A stretch of 64,000 nt of DNA, from the NCBI RefSeq assembly GCF_025602895.1, contig NW_026516268.1:205448-269447 (forward strand), in the 5' to 3' direction. Position numbers and translations under genes: made by a program. Positions within the stretch are counted from its first letter, which is position 1. Every line of letters begins with the position of its first letter. A model generated the notes under the pieces. The model had not been told where the DNA came from. It made no database searches and saw only the letters and a list, made by a program, of their open reading frames with translations. This document shows positions 34,103 through 45,076 of this stretch, piece after piece. The stretch is from Polychytrium aggregatum. Its lineage: Eukaryota > Chytridiomycota > Chytridiomycetes > Polychytriales.

Positions 34103-37100
34103 ATGCTCCAAAGGAAGACCCTCAGGGCCATCATGGCTGTCGGCGAGAATCTCCGATGCCATGACTACACCGCTTCCATCTCGATTGCCTTTGTCGCATT
34201 CGTGTCCCGCTACCACGACTCGGCCGAGAAGCTGGATCTGCATTTCAGCATCGTCAATCTCTCGTCGTTCTCGTCCATTACGTTTGTGTGCTCGGTGGAG
34301 CTGGCCTCGACCTTTGCCCAGATCCACCGGGTGGTGCTCGGGGCGCTCTTCATGAACCTCCCGCTCAGCGGCAACGACGTCCATGAAATGACCGTCGCCT
34401 GGTCCGAGACCGGCGACTTCCAGTCCAACTTTGCATCGCTTACGTTCTCGTCCAGGGACTTTGGGTCAGGTTTGTGTCTGCCGTGAGAACCACGCCGCCA
34501 TCCCATGTTTTGTACACGCTGTCCTGCCCTATCATGAACATGCCTTGGCCCTTCATGCCATTTGGTGACTGTCTTGCTCTCGAACACACCCATCGATGCA
34601 CCCATGCCGTCCTGGAATTCGTGGATCCCTCTGCTCACGAATCCAATCTTTTGCATTCATCAACGCCTCGCAATCCAATGTACCAAACCACATTCCGATT
34701 CGCACACCGACACCCGTTTCCGTGTCCAGGGCTTTCGCCCTTCGTCGATGAGCTCGTCCATCTCCAGTCGAAAGCAGTCGGATTTGCCGGCCTCTCCCCC
34801 GCGGAGATGGCGCTGGTCAACATCGAGGGCTCCGTCACGGCCTTCCTCGAGTCGCTGGCACAGCACCCCAACTTCCGCAAGATGCCCCTCGACAGCTTCA
34901 ACGTCATCTGCCCCGAGGACTACCAGCGTCTGCTCGTTCTCAGCAACGCCAACAACCTCTCTCCTCAGCCGCCTCGCAAGAGCGACCAGTACCTGGCCAA
35001 CATCTTTGTCCGCACCGTCCAGAAGCACCCGCGCATGCTGGCCCTGATCCACGAGACAAAGTCCATCACCTACGAGAAACTCTTCCATCTGTCCAAGCTG
35101 ATCGCCCAGCATCTCATCGAAAAGTGCGGCGTTCAGGCCAACGACCGCGTCGCCCTGATGTTCCCAAAGTCCATCGAGGGCTTTGCCATCATGCTCGGTG
35201 TGATCCTCGCCGGCGCTGCCTATGTCCCCATCGACAACGAAAAGACCCCGCCCGAGCGTGCCGCCTACATCATCATGGACTCGGCCTCCAAGGTCTCTGT
35301 CATCGTCGACGACGCCCTCTGCGACAAGGTCTCGGCCGAGCTCGACAAGCTCAGCGTCTCCGGCAGCACCATCCTCCTGACCGTGCCGGTTCTGTACTCT
35401 GCCGCCCGCGATCTCTTCATCTCCTCTGGCTCACAGAGCATCTCCATCACCATCGACGACCTCCCTGTCGACCGCAAGCCCTCCGATGGTGCCTACATCA
35501 TCTACACCAGTGGAACGACGGGCAAGCCCAAGGGCGTGCTCATCAGCCAGGGCGCCATCGCCAACCTGGTGGTGGTCGAGCGCGATCTCTTCCAGCTGTC
35601 GCCCGGCGATCGTGTCTTCCAGAACTTTTCCCACAGCTTTGACTTTTCGATCGAGGAGATCTGGATGGCGTACTCGACAGGCGCCTCGCTGGTCATCCCG
35701 ACCAAGGACATGATCTACGCCGGCCCCGATCTGCCCAAGCACATCCAAAAGTACAGCGTCACCGTGTTCTGCTGCGTCCCGAGCCAACTCGGCATCCTCG
35801 TCGGCGAGATGCCCTCGGTCAAGATGATTGTGCTGGGCGGCGAGGCTGCCCAAGAAAATATTGTGCAGCGCTACCGAATGAGGGGCCGCAAGATCTTCAA
35901 CACCTGTAAGTGCTGTTGTTGTGTGGAGTGGTGTGTGGAATGGTGCGGTGAACCTGGGGGCAACCAGAGTCCCGGTGAGACAGACGATGCTCGATCTTCC
36001 ACACATTCATCACATACTCATCACACACTCATCACACACTCACCACACTTATCCCACTTGCGCTGCCCCAGACGGCCCCACCGAGACCACCTGCAGCTCC
36101 ACCTACCTCGACATCTCCGAGCCTGTTGAGAAGATGACCATCGGCCGGCCCTTCATCAACTACACGTCGTACGTCGTCGACTCCAAGAACCGCCTGGTTC
36201 CCATCGGCGCCATGGGCGAGCTCGTCATCGGAGGCAAGAGTGTCGCCGAGGGCTACATCAACAGGTGCGTCCGACTACTCGCCCCACGAACTGCTCTCGA
36301 TTCTGCCCCTCGGCTCGCTGCTGCTTCCGTGGCGCTGACGCTGCATTCTCTCCCCATACAGAGACGACCTCACTGCCGAAAAGTTCATCCACAACCCCTT
36401 CGATCCCAGCGGACGCATGTACAAGACCAGCGATCTCGTCAGGTATGCTGTCGGTCTCGATCGTGTGCACCATCATTGCTCCAGCAAATGTGCCTGTCCC
36501 ACTTGGCCCTGTCGAGGGTGGTACGCCTTGGCCATGACCGACACATCGCTATGAGCTCCGTGTCTCATCGACATGCCATGATGTGTGCTCTGGTCCACAG
36601 ATACACTCCCGAGGGCAACATCGAGTACTTTGGCCGCATCGACTGCCAGGTCAAGATCCGCGGCTTCCGCGTCGAGGTGAGCATCGCACGCTGTCCTGTC
36701 CATCCTGCCCGCACTGCTCGTCGATGATCGTCGATGATCGAGCCATGCCCATGCCGCGGTTGGCATGTCGATCCATCAACTTTGCATCACGGCACCGCAC
36801 TCTGCGACTTCATCTTACTGACCCACTCTGGGGTTTCTCTCCCCTCGCTCCCCCCAGCTCGGTGAGATCGAGTCCAATCTCTCGGATTGTGACGGAATCC
36901 AGAGCGCCATCGCTCACGTCTGGACCGCCCCGAACCCAGACACCGGCAGCACCGAGCAGACCCTCGTTGCCTATCTGGTGCTCGAGACCTGGTGCCACGA
37001 GATCGACGACCGCAAGATCCGCGAGAAGCTCCGTGCCACTCTGCCGCCGTACATGATCCCCTCGGTCTTCCAGCGCATGCTCCCAGAGGACGTGCCGCGC

Positions 37101-40100
37101 CTGACCAGCGGCAAGATTGACCGCAAGAAGCTGCCTCCCATCATTGTTCCCGTGAGCACCGATAGAGGCATTGGTTCCGGCTCTGGCGCTGGCTCTGGCT
37201 CTGGCTCTGGCTCTGGCTCCAGCCCGACCGCCGCTTCTGGCTCCGAGAAGCCTCGCCCCAAAAAGTCAGTCGATGGCCCAGAGCCCATGAATGGCTCGAT
37301 GGAGGATGTCATCACTGCCGTCTGGAAGGACCTGCTGGGCAGCGATCGTATCGCCAAGACCGACAACTTTTTCCACGACCTTGGCGGACGTAAGTGCCTC
37401 ACTCGGCTCGCTGTGACCGCCTTGCAATCATGTATGAGCGACGAGCAGAGTCTAATCATGGATCTCGTTCTACTCCCCAGACTCGTTCCTTGCGGCCAAG
37501 ACCATCGGTGCCCTGCGCAAGCATCCTCGACTGGCCGGACTCAGCGTCCGCGACCTCTACGAGAACCCCACCATCGCCCAACTCGCCACTCTGGCCGCCC
37601 CCGCCCAGGCCGAGAACCGCACCGAGGAGCGCAAGAGCAGGCGCTTCAGCAGCATCAAGCGCACCGCCAAGGTCCACCGCCCTTCGCTTCCGGCCAAGGC
37701 ATTCTGCGGCCTGATTCAAGCGTCGTTCTTGTATCTCTCGACCTTCTTCGGTGGCCTTCCTCTCTACCTGGGCATGTTCTATCTCTACAACTTCCAAACT
37801 ACTATGGAGCTCTGGACTTGGCACTATGTGCTGATCACAGCCATTCTCTTCCTCCTCGTCACCTCGGTGGGTCGCATCTTTGCGATCATGTTTGTGGTTG
37901 TCCTCAAATGGCTCCTCCTCGGCCAGATGCGCGAGCGTTCCGTCCCCGTATACTCCTTCTTCTATCTCCGATGGTGGATCGTCAAGACACTTTCTGGTAG
38001 CCTTGGTCTGACGGATCTTCAAGGCTCGTTCCTGCTCCCGTTCATCCTTCGTCTGCTGGGATGCAAGATTGGCCGTGACTGCAACATCTTCAGCATTAGC
38101 GTTGATGGATTTGATCTGATCGAGATTGGCCACGGATCCACCATCGGCAACAATGCCACGATCATCGCTTACGAGTTTGCCAACGGATACGTGCACTTTA
38201 AGAAAATCAAGATTGGTAAGTGTCGCTGATGGAGGTTGTCAGTAGTGTGGTTGTTCTTGCCGTTGTTGGATCTTTCAGCCGCACTCGGCCTGGGCGATGA
38301 AAGTGGTCTGCCAATGAGTCTGTGTTGGAGTCATCCCCGCATACGACCCAAACTATCACACTGACATCACTGGCCCTCCCGTCTCAGGCGAAAACTGTGT
38401 CGTCGGAGCCAGCTCCGTTGTCGAGGCCGGCGGAATCATGAACGACGGCTCCGAGCTCATGGATTCGTCGCTCCTGTCGTGCAATGACGTTCTCGAGGCC
38501 AACCACTACTGGGGCGGCTGCCCCGGCCGCGACCGCGGCAAGAAGCAGCCCTCCGCCAAAGCCCGCTCGCTCTCCGACGGCAACTTCATCTATGTCTTCA
38601 CCTACTCGATCTTGATGATCCTCGCGTGGTTTATGGCCCAGGTTTTCAAGGGCCTCACCTTCTACCCCGGCTTTACTCTGTACCTGTACGCCAGCTCGGT
38701 GTTTGGAACCAAGAACCTGATCTGGGCCTTTGCCCCTGCTGCGGCTCTGGTGTAAGTCGACAACGGCGATGCAGGTTTCTACTTTGGTCCGCAGCTGGCG
38801 CGAACCAGTGGCTGGCTCAGCATGCCACGTACATTCAAGCATGCGTTTCCATCACCGACATTGTCGCTGACTCTGTTTCCTCCGGACTTCCAGCAACATT
38901 CTGTTCTCGCTCTTCCTGGCCATCGTTCTCAAGTGGATCCTCCTCGGAAAGGTCAAGGCCGAGCGTATCCCGGTGGTGTCGTTCACCTACATCAAATACT
39001 ATCTCTTTGATGCCTTTGTGAGTAGCTTGCATCGCCGTCGAGGATTCGGACTGCATCAGAAGGCTTGCTGTGTCCAGTGTCTTGTCTGCGATGCGATGCG
39101 ATGCGATGCGATGCGATGCGATGCGATGCGATGCGATGCGATGCGATGCGATGCGATGCGATGCGATGCGATGGGACTTGCTCACATTCCTCTTGTCGAT
39201 GGCCACTTTCTTCAAACGTAGTACCATGATATGCTGACCTCCTTCAAGACCGTCTTCAACACCCAATATGTGGTTCCCTGGCTCCGCATGATGGGCTGCC
39301 GCTTGGGCAAGTTTTCCGAAGTGGCATTCTTCAGCCCGTTCCCTGGCGAGCTGCTGACGGTACGTTGTCCTTGACATGCAATCTTCTGCCACTCCGAGCC
39401 TGTTTGGCCATGCTCAGGACACTCACTGTGCGCTCTGATGATTGTAGACCGGACAAGGATCCTTCATTGCCGATGCCGCCGTGATTGCTCCGCCCTACGT
39501 CTCGAACGGCTGGTACAGCACCGGACCCGTGCACATTGGCGACAAGAGCTTCGTTGGCAATGCGGCTGTTGCTCCCGCATACACACACATTGCCAGCGAC
39601 TCGCTTCTGGGTATGTTTGTGGAAAGAATGGACAGACGCATGCTGCACACTCCTGCTCGCTTTCGAGGCAAACGACATGATACTGCGTCGTATGGCTGCG
39701 TATCCTCCAGTCCTGCCTCGAAGCCTTCCTCGTGGCTCGTCGCTCTCGTACGGTGCAGCTCCGTGACTGACAAAACCCCACCTGCATTGATCCGTGGCTC
39801 CAGGCGTCGCCTCCCTGCCGCCGAGATGCCCTCGTAACCCTGAGGCTGGCGGATACTGCATCAATCAAGGCGAGACCTGGCTGGGCAACGAGGCTGTCCG
39901 TATCCCCTTCCGCAACAAGGACGGCAACGACCGCTTTGGCGATTCGTCGACCTACCAACCCTCATTTGCGATGAGACTGCATCGCTACATCTGGGGTGAG
40001 TGACAGTCTCAGTGCTGTATGATGATGAGTGTGTGTCGGTCTCGGTGGAGAGCGTACTCGAGGCAGTGAGAGTTACTGCTTGCTGACTGGATCCTCCACG

Positions 40101-41000
40101 TATCCTGCAGAGGCCTTCCGTATCCTCGTTCCCTCTGCGATCTCGGCCGCCTTTGTTCTCTTCCAGCTTGAGTACTTTGCGCAAGGTTTCCTTGACAACT
40201 ACCTGGACCATGTCCAGAAGATGGTTTTGTTCCCTGCCCTCGTCTGCTTGCTCGGTGTCTTTGAGCTCTTGCTGCTGATCGTGCTCAAGTGGATCTTGAT
40301 TGGCCGCTACAAGAAGACGGAGCAGCCCATGTACTCGACCTTTGTCCGCCGCACCGAGTTCCTCACGGGCATGCAGGAGCAGAATGTTGCGCCCTTCCTC
40401 GGGGCACTCATGGGTGAGTGCAGCAGACCGCACGACTTGCATGCTTGATGTGCAGGCAGGGTTCAGAGGCAGGCGGGCGATGCGGTGGCCATGGCGCATC
40501 TTGGTGGCTTGAACTGCATGGATGTCAATGTCGGCCTGTTTCATTTGCTGACCTGTTGGTGATATACTCGGTTCCATCACGCAGGCACACCCTTCCTGTC
40601 GATTGTCTTCCGCATGCTCGGCGCCCGGGTCGGCAAGAATGTCTTCTGGGCCACCGTTGACTTGACCGAGCACGACCTGCTGACGATTGGCGACAACTGC
40701 ACCGTCGGCTCCTATGCAGTCTTCCAGACACATCTGTTCGAGGACCGCGTGATGAAGCTCGGCCCGATCGAGATCGGCAAGAACTGCAACATCCGCACCC
40801 GCACGATCGTGCTCTACGACGTGGCCATCGGCAACGAAGTCGACGTCAACCCGCTCTCGCTCGTGGTCAAGGGCGAGAGTCTCCCCGACAAGACCACCTG
40901 GGAAGGCCTGCCGGTCCAAAGCGGCCAACGGCGCACAGACGAAACCTCCTCGGACCCAGAGGCAGATACCATGGTCGAAATCGAACCGTCGATTCTGTGA
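34103..41000 (+). CDS. Poly-lysine-synthetase-like (Pls-like) membrane NRPS
   Basis: Fourteen exons close in frame at about 1619 residues: 34103..34469, 34730..35905, 36072..36264, 36362..36442, 36601..36676, 36858..37389, 37481..38215, 38388..38751, 38894..39017, 39222..39359, 39448..39610, 39804..39995, 40111..40413 and 40585..41000. An adenylation domain has YTSGTTGKPKG near residue 380, TYGPTE at 514 and a lysine-bearing A10 GKIDRKKL. A Gly-Ser linker (about 737-752) precedes a carrier domain, FFHDLGGHSFLAAK near 809. The C-terminal half has six hydrophobic segments grouped in pairs around three left-handed beta-helix (hexapeptide-like) modules. Each pair ends in a repeated phrase: LKWLLLG, LKWILLG, LKWILIG. 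This is the layout of bacterial epsilon-poly-L-lysine synthetase, which polymerises lysine without a condensation or thioesterase domain. The polymer made here is not known. The first exon is the least certain. Confidence 0.85.
37176..37222 (+). repeat. Gly-Ser-encoding hexanucleotide repeat
   Basis: A (ggctct)n run within the synthetase gene encodes alternating Gly-Ser, an apparently flexible hinge between adenylation and carrier domains. Confidence 0.85.
39088..39173. repeat. Pentanucleotide microsatellite in a synthetase intron
   Basis: About 17 perfect copies of a 5-bp unit (gatgc) lie in the 39018..39221 intron. It may be length-polymorphic between isolates. Confidence 0.9.
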
Positions 41001-41063
41001 GGGGACAGATCAGCCACCAGTCCCGAGCCAAGCCACCGCGGATTTATTCCACCGATTGGGCCT

Positions 41064-41750
41064 TTGTCCGGCACAGCTCTTCGCTTTGATCAGTCCGCCG
41101 CCCGCTCTCTCGGTCAACTCCCAGATATTGCTGGCCACATGGCCCACGCCGATCCGCAGCACCATACCCACTCTGGTGTGGTTAACTGGCTTCAAGTCCC
41201 TGCTTTCACAAAACCGTCCCGATGGGTCTCTTCTCTTCCGGAGCAGCTTCACGGCAAGCTTCTGATGCAATACGCCGCAGCATCTCTCCCTGCTGCGTCA
41301 AGCGCATGCATGCAAGTCCTCAACGCCGTCCCGTCTCAAATTTATACCGCGGTCTCCGACACAGCAGCATCCGTGCGTCTCTCGTGGATTCCCAGCCGCC
41401 TTAGCATATCGGATCCGGCCGCGACCAAATACGCAGGCGGTGCTGCGGCCGTCTGTGTCCCGGCCATTGCTCTTCCGCTGGCAGCCCCCGTTGTCATTGC
41501 CGCTCTGGGGTTTGGCTCGGGCGGCGTTGTCGCCGGGTCGGTCGCGGCAGGCGTACAGTCGTCGATCGGTTGCGTCTCGTCTGGAAGTGCCTTTGCTCTG
41601 CTTCAATCTGCCGGGGCGATTGGGTTCTCGGCAGCATCCCAAATCGCCATGGCGACAGCCGGGGCTGCAGTGGGAGCAGCTGGCTTGGCGTTGGGCGAGC
41701 TTGGTCGACGGAAGTTCGGTAGGCTGCAGGCCGCTGAAGCCAGAAAGTGA
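41064..41750 (+). CDS. ISG12/IFI27-like (IFI6-16 family) small membrane protein
   Basis: This intronless frame of 228 codons ends at 41750. Its second half, from about residue 115, is a Gly/Ala-rich hydrophobic region with AAPVVIAALGFGSGGVVAGS, followed by further small-residue helices (LLQSAGAIGFSAASQIAMAT) and a short basic tail. This is the pattern of the ISG12 (IFI6/IFI27) family, whose animal members sit in mitochondrial or other internal membranes; fungal and amoebal members exist but their function is unclear. The N-terminal 60-100 residues are not conserved-looking, so the start may be further in, for example at 41265. It lies 63 bp after the synthetase stop. Its stop codon directly abuts a Tc1/mariner-like terminal repeat. 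Confidence 0.7.
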   Translation: MSGTALRFDQSAARSLGQLPDIAGHMAHADPQHHTHSGVVNWLQVPAFTKPSRWVSSLPEQLHGKLLMQYAAASLPAASSACMQVLNAVPSQIYTAVSDTAASVRLSWIPSRLSISDPAATKYAGGAAAVCVPAIALPLAAPVVIAALGFGSGGVVAGSVAAGVQSSIGCVSSGSAFALLQSAGAIGFSAASQIAMATAGAAVGAAGLALGELGRRKFGRLQAAEARK

Positions 41751-41781
41751 CTGTCCCGTTTCTTTCTGGATAGACTGTAGT
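41751..41781 (-). mobile_element. Solitary Tc1/mariner-like terminal inverted repeat
   Basis: Read on the minus strand, 41781 to 41751 gives TACAGTCTATCCAGAAAG followed by AAACGGGACAG, the terminal pattern of Tc1/mariner elements. It matches the right end of the remnant at 49263..49650. No matching partner end or transposase was found nearby. Confidence 0.55.
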
Positions 41782-42427
41782 AAAATGAAGTGGCCTTTGA
41801 CATATCGCGGTCGATTCCATGAGAGGCCATGGCGGATCTGTTTGGGCCCTTGTCCGGCTGTGTTCGACCGGGCCTTGTTGGGGACAACAAGGCGTGACCA
41901 GCTGCGCCACCGGGGTGTAACGCAGGCCAAGCACATGACGCGGCGCCCATGCGCAGCACCCTCGACGCGTCTGGATGTGCGGAATCCCAAGCGAATACAT
42001 GGTCAAGACGAGGTGAATACTTGGTCAAGACGAGGTGGATATTTGGTCAAGACGAGGTGAATACTTGGTCATGACGAGGTGGATATGAAGTGAATCCCAG
42101 CCGAGTATCGAATACGGGATTGTGACATGGTGTCCGTGCTCGTCCGTTCAGTGTTTGCTCAGTGCTCGTTCTGCGTCGCACGCCGACCCTGCCGGACACT
42201 TGTCCAACGACCCTCTGCGCTCGTGCCTCCGGCTGCGGCTCTGGGTTGCTTCTTGGCAGCAAGCCGGTCTGGTTGCCATCCTCCCCGCCCCCCTTTCTCG
42301 ACCCAAGCACCGCTCTCGCCCGGCTTCGCCTGGACTTTCGCCGTCCTTCGGTCTGGTCCTTTCGTCTGCTGCGTCGCTGCCGGTCCTCCTCAACCGGTCT
42401 CTCTGAAAGCAGGTCACCCCCGGCGCC
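41782..42427. other. Intergenic region upstream of the SH3 membrane protein
   Basis: Apart from the tandem repeat listed separately, it contains only unsupported frames. The last 150 bp are C/T-rich, typical of a promoter or 5' leader. A signal-peptide exon for the next gene was looked for here and not found. Confidence 0.4.
41993..42080. repeat. Four tandem copies of a 22-bp unit
   Basis: Units start at 41993, 42015, 42037 and 42059 and share tggtcaagacgaggt, with changes in the gaatac/ggatat half. The units differ at only a few positions. Confidence 0.85.
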
Positions 42428-44770
42428 ATGGTTTCGCCGCTGCCCATTGATCCGTCCAATGTCCAGTGGGCCATCCACCACCAGAGCACACGCATCGCCC
42501 CGCAGTGCGCAACAACGGGCATGTCTCCTGCCAGCATCGTTACCAACTCGGGTGACTATGTCGTTGCCCTGAACCGATGTCTCTGTTTCCCGTCGACGGG
42601 CAACTCTACCGGGAGCTGCCAGTACTTCTCCCTCGTCACCGCAAATAACACCATCGAGACGGTCGATTGCGAACAGGACACAAACTGCTTGACGAACTGC
42701 AAGGTCCTTGCCCAATATTCGACCCTCACCAACAGCCCCTGCACCACCGACCTCTTTACGGGGCCCTATTCTATCTTTGACTACACAACAACTACGTAAG
42801 CATCTGCTTGATCGCCAACGACTCTGTCCGCCCTGCGCCGTCATGACTCTCTTTCCAGCGGCATCGGCTCGGCTGTTCGCTTGGTCTGCTGCTGATCTCC
42901 GAGCCCCACCTGCTCACCTCGCAGCTCATGGACCCATCTGCGCTGGCCCTTGTCTCGCCCACACCTGTCGGCCCGATCGCTCGCTGACTCCTTGCTTGCC
43001 CTCGCTCTCCGGCACAATCGCCCCGTCTCGTCGCCATGACCGACATCCAAGTTTGTGGGATCCGGGTTTCAAGACCAACTACTTCTATTACTATGCCTTT
43101 GCCACAAACGACCCCTCCTGCACGACCATCAGCCAAGCCAACAGAGTGCCTGTCTATCCCAATTGCACCCAGATTCTTCCGGGTGTCTCTGCGATCACCC
43201 TACTGAACCCGATCAGTGGAAACGTCGAGCGCTACGCCTGCACCGACCCGGCCTGCAATTCTTGCCAAATCGTCTCCTCCACCACTCCAAATACCTTGTG
43301 TGGGGTCGATAGCGCGGACTCTGGAACCTACTTTAGCGAGTATCGGAAGGGCGCCATCATGAGCGACCCTTCTCTCGTCCTTCCGAGCCACTTTCCAAAC
43401 CAAAGTGTGCCCGCCGTCTCGGCCACGGCGGCTGCGCCTGGTCCAAGCTTCTCAACCTCCACTTCCACCCCTCCATCGGACTCGAGCAACGCCATCCTGA
43501 TCGGAGGCGTCGTGGGCGGCATCGCGGGTGAGTTGTATTCCGTGGCAGCGTTCCGCCCAACATGGAAGATGCGGCATGCTTGAGGAAATGGCCTATCGAG
43601 CCGCGCCATGGACAGGTCCAACTCCCGTTCATGACAGGCATATAGGCAGTGCATCGCCTTCGCATCGCATCCATTCTGTTCCCGATCGCTGGCTGAGATA
43701 TGCAATATTGGGTCCCCAATCTGTTCTCTCAGTGATTGCCATCGCAGCAGGCGCCTTCATCTTGTGGTATCATCGGCGAAGCAAGCGACTGCAGCAACAG
43801 GATGCGCCGGTGCTCCCATCGCTCCCAAGCGCTGCGACCCAAGCCACGGCTTCCAGCAATGACAGCGTTTCCATCTCTGCCTCAACTCAGCCTCCATCAC
43901 ATTTCGTTCCTGACACTCTCGCCCCAGTTCCGGTGCCCGGTGCTGTCCCTGTGTCTGGCCCTGGGTTCGTGCCTCCTGGTCCTGGATTCGTTCCTCCTGG
44001 CCCCGGGCCAGTACCAGGCTCCAATGATCCCTATGCCCACCAATATCGTGCTTCTCAGATGTCCAACCTCGGACCTGCAGCACCATATCCTCCAGGCATG
44101 AGCTCCTCGCCGAGAGCATCGTATCTCGGTGATCCCGCCTACTCTGGCTCGCCGCAGTCTTTCCAAGCTCCTCCTTATACCACCAACGACCGCCACGGCA
44201 ACCGAGGCTCGTTCCAACCGCCTGTGCATCCGTCCCAGCTGCCAAGCTATCGGGCATCGATGATGTCCCAGCCAAGCAACACCCCGGTCGTTGTCGATGA
44301 AAAGTTCCAAATCGCCAGCTTCCAGCGCGGCAATGCCGAGCCTGAGTATATTGCTTACACCAATGCTGCTGCTGGAGGCTCTCGAACATCCTCCGGGTAT
44401 TCCTCCCAAGGAAGCCTCAGTTCCAAGTATGTTGCTGTTGTTGAAATCCCAAAGGTCCGCCCAACCGATCTTGCCCTCACTGTCGGAGACGTGGTCATTC
44501 TCCAGCGCGGCTTCCAGAACGGGTTTGCACAGGTATGGTCATTTCAGTGTCCATCGCGCGCGAAGGATATCCGTGGCGACGGCCGATTGCACTTGAATGC
44601 CATCGCTTCGGTCGACTGACATCCCATTCCATCCCTCCCAACAACCCGATTCGCCGTTTGGATGGACAATCCACCGTCAGGCATTCAACCAAACTACTGG
44701 CATGTCGGGTGTCATTCCAGAGCACAGCGTCAGGCCGCTGGGTCCGGAGCGGTATTTGCCCTCCCAATAG
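42428..44770 (+). CDS. Single-pass membrane protein with Cys-rich ectodomain and cytosolic SH3 domain
   Basis: Four exons, 42428..42795, 43052..43527, 43733..44532 and 44681..44770, close in frame at 577 residues. Residues 1 to about 265 form an ectodomain with about a dozen Cys and several N-glycosylation sequons (NST, NNT, NQS). One transmembrane helix, IAVIAIAAGAFILWYH, lies near 280-297 and is followed by the basic stop-transfer HRRSKR. A Pro/Gly/Ser-rich cytosolic linker includes repeats of PGFVPPG. The C-terminus, about residues 510 to 565, is an SH3 domain: YVAVVEIPKVRPTDLALTVGDVV, GFAQAFNQTTGMSGVIPEHSV. SH3 domains bind Pro-rich ligands, so a role in linking a surface signal to the cytoskeleton is plausible. 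There is no obvious signal peptide at the chosen start. Confidence 0.8.
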
Positions 44771-45076
44771 TAAGAGAATGTCATTGATGTCATTGTCCAG
44801 GACAATCCAGTCGCGTTCGCCGTTACAATAAATCGTGAGGCCTGTCTATCTTTCTCATGTTGGCGGAGAGGTGCTGACATATCTGTCCGAAATGGAGCAA
44901 TATCGGCTCGTTCCGGGCTGCCCGCACTCTCAACTGTGAAACGGAGACGGGGCGTTCCGCAGGTCATTTTCCTGTTCTCCCCACCCGAAGCATTAAAAAT
45001 GGCACATCAAGTAAAGCCCCCCACGTGATTGAAAACCGGAATTCTATCCACCATGACCACAGGTTCCTGGTTTGAT
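44771..45076. other. Convergent spacer
   Basis: These 306 bp separate the SH3 protein stop (+) and the first receptor stop (-). Nothing recognisable is present. Confidence 0.5.
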
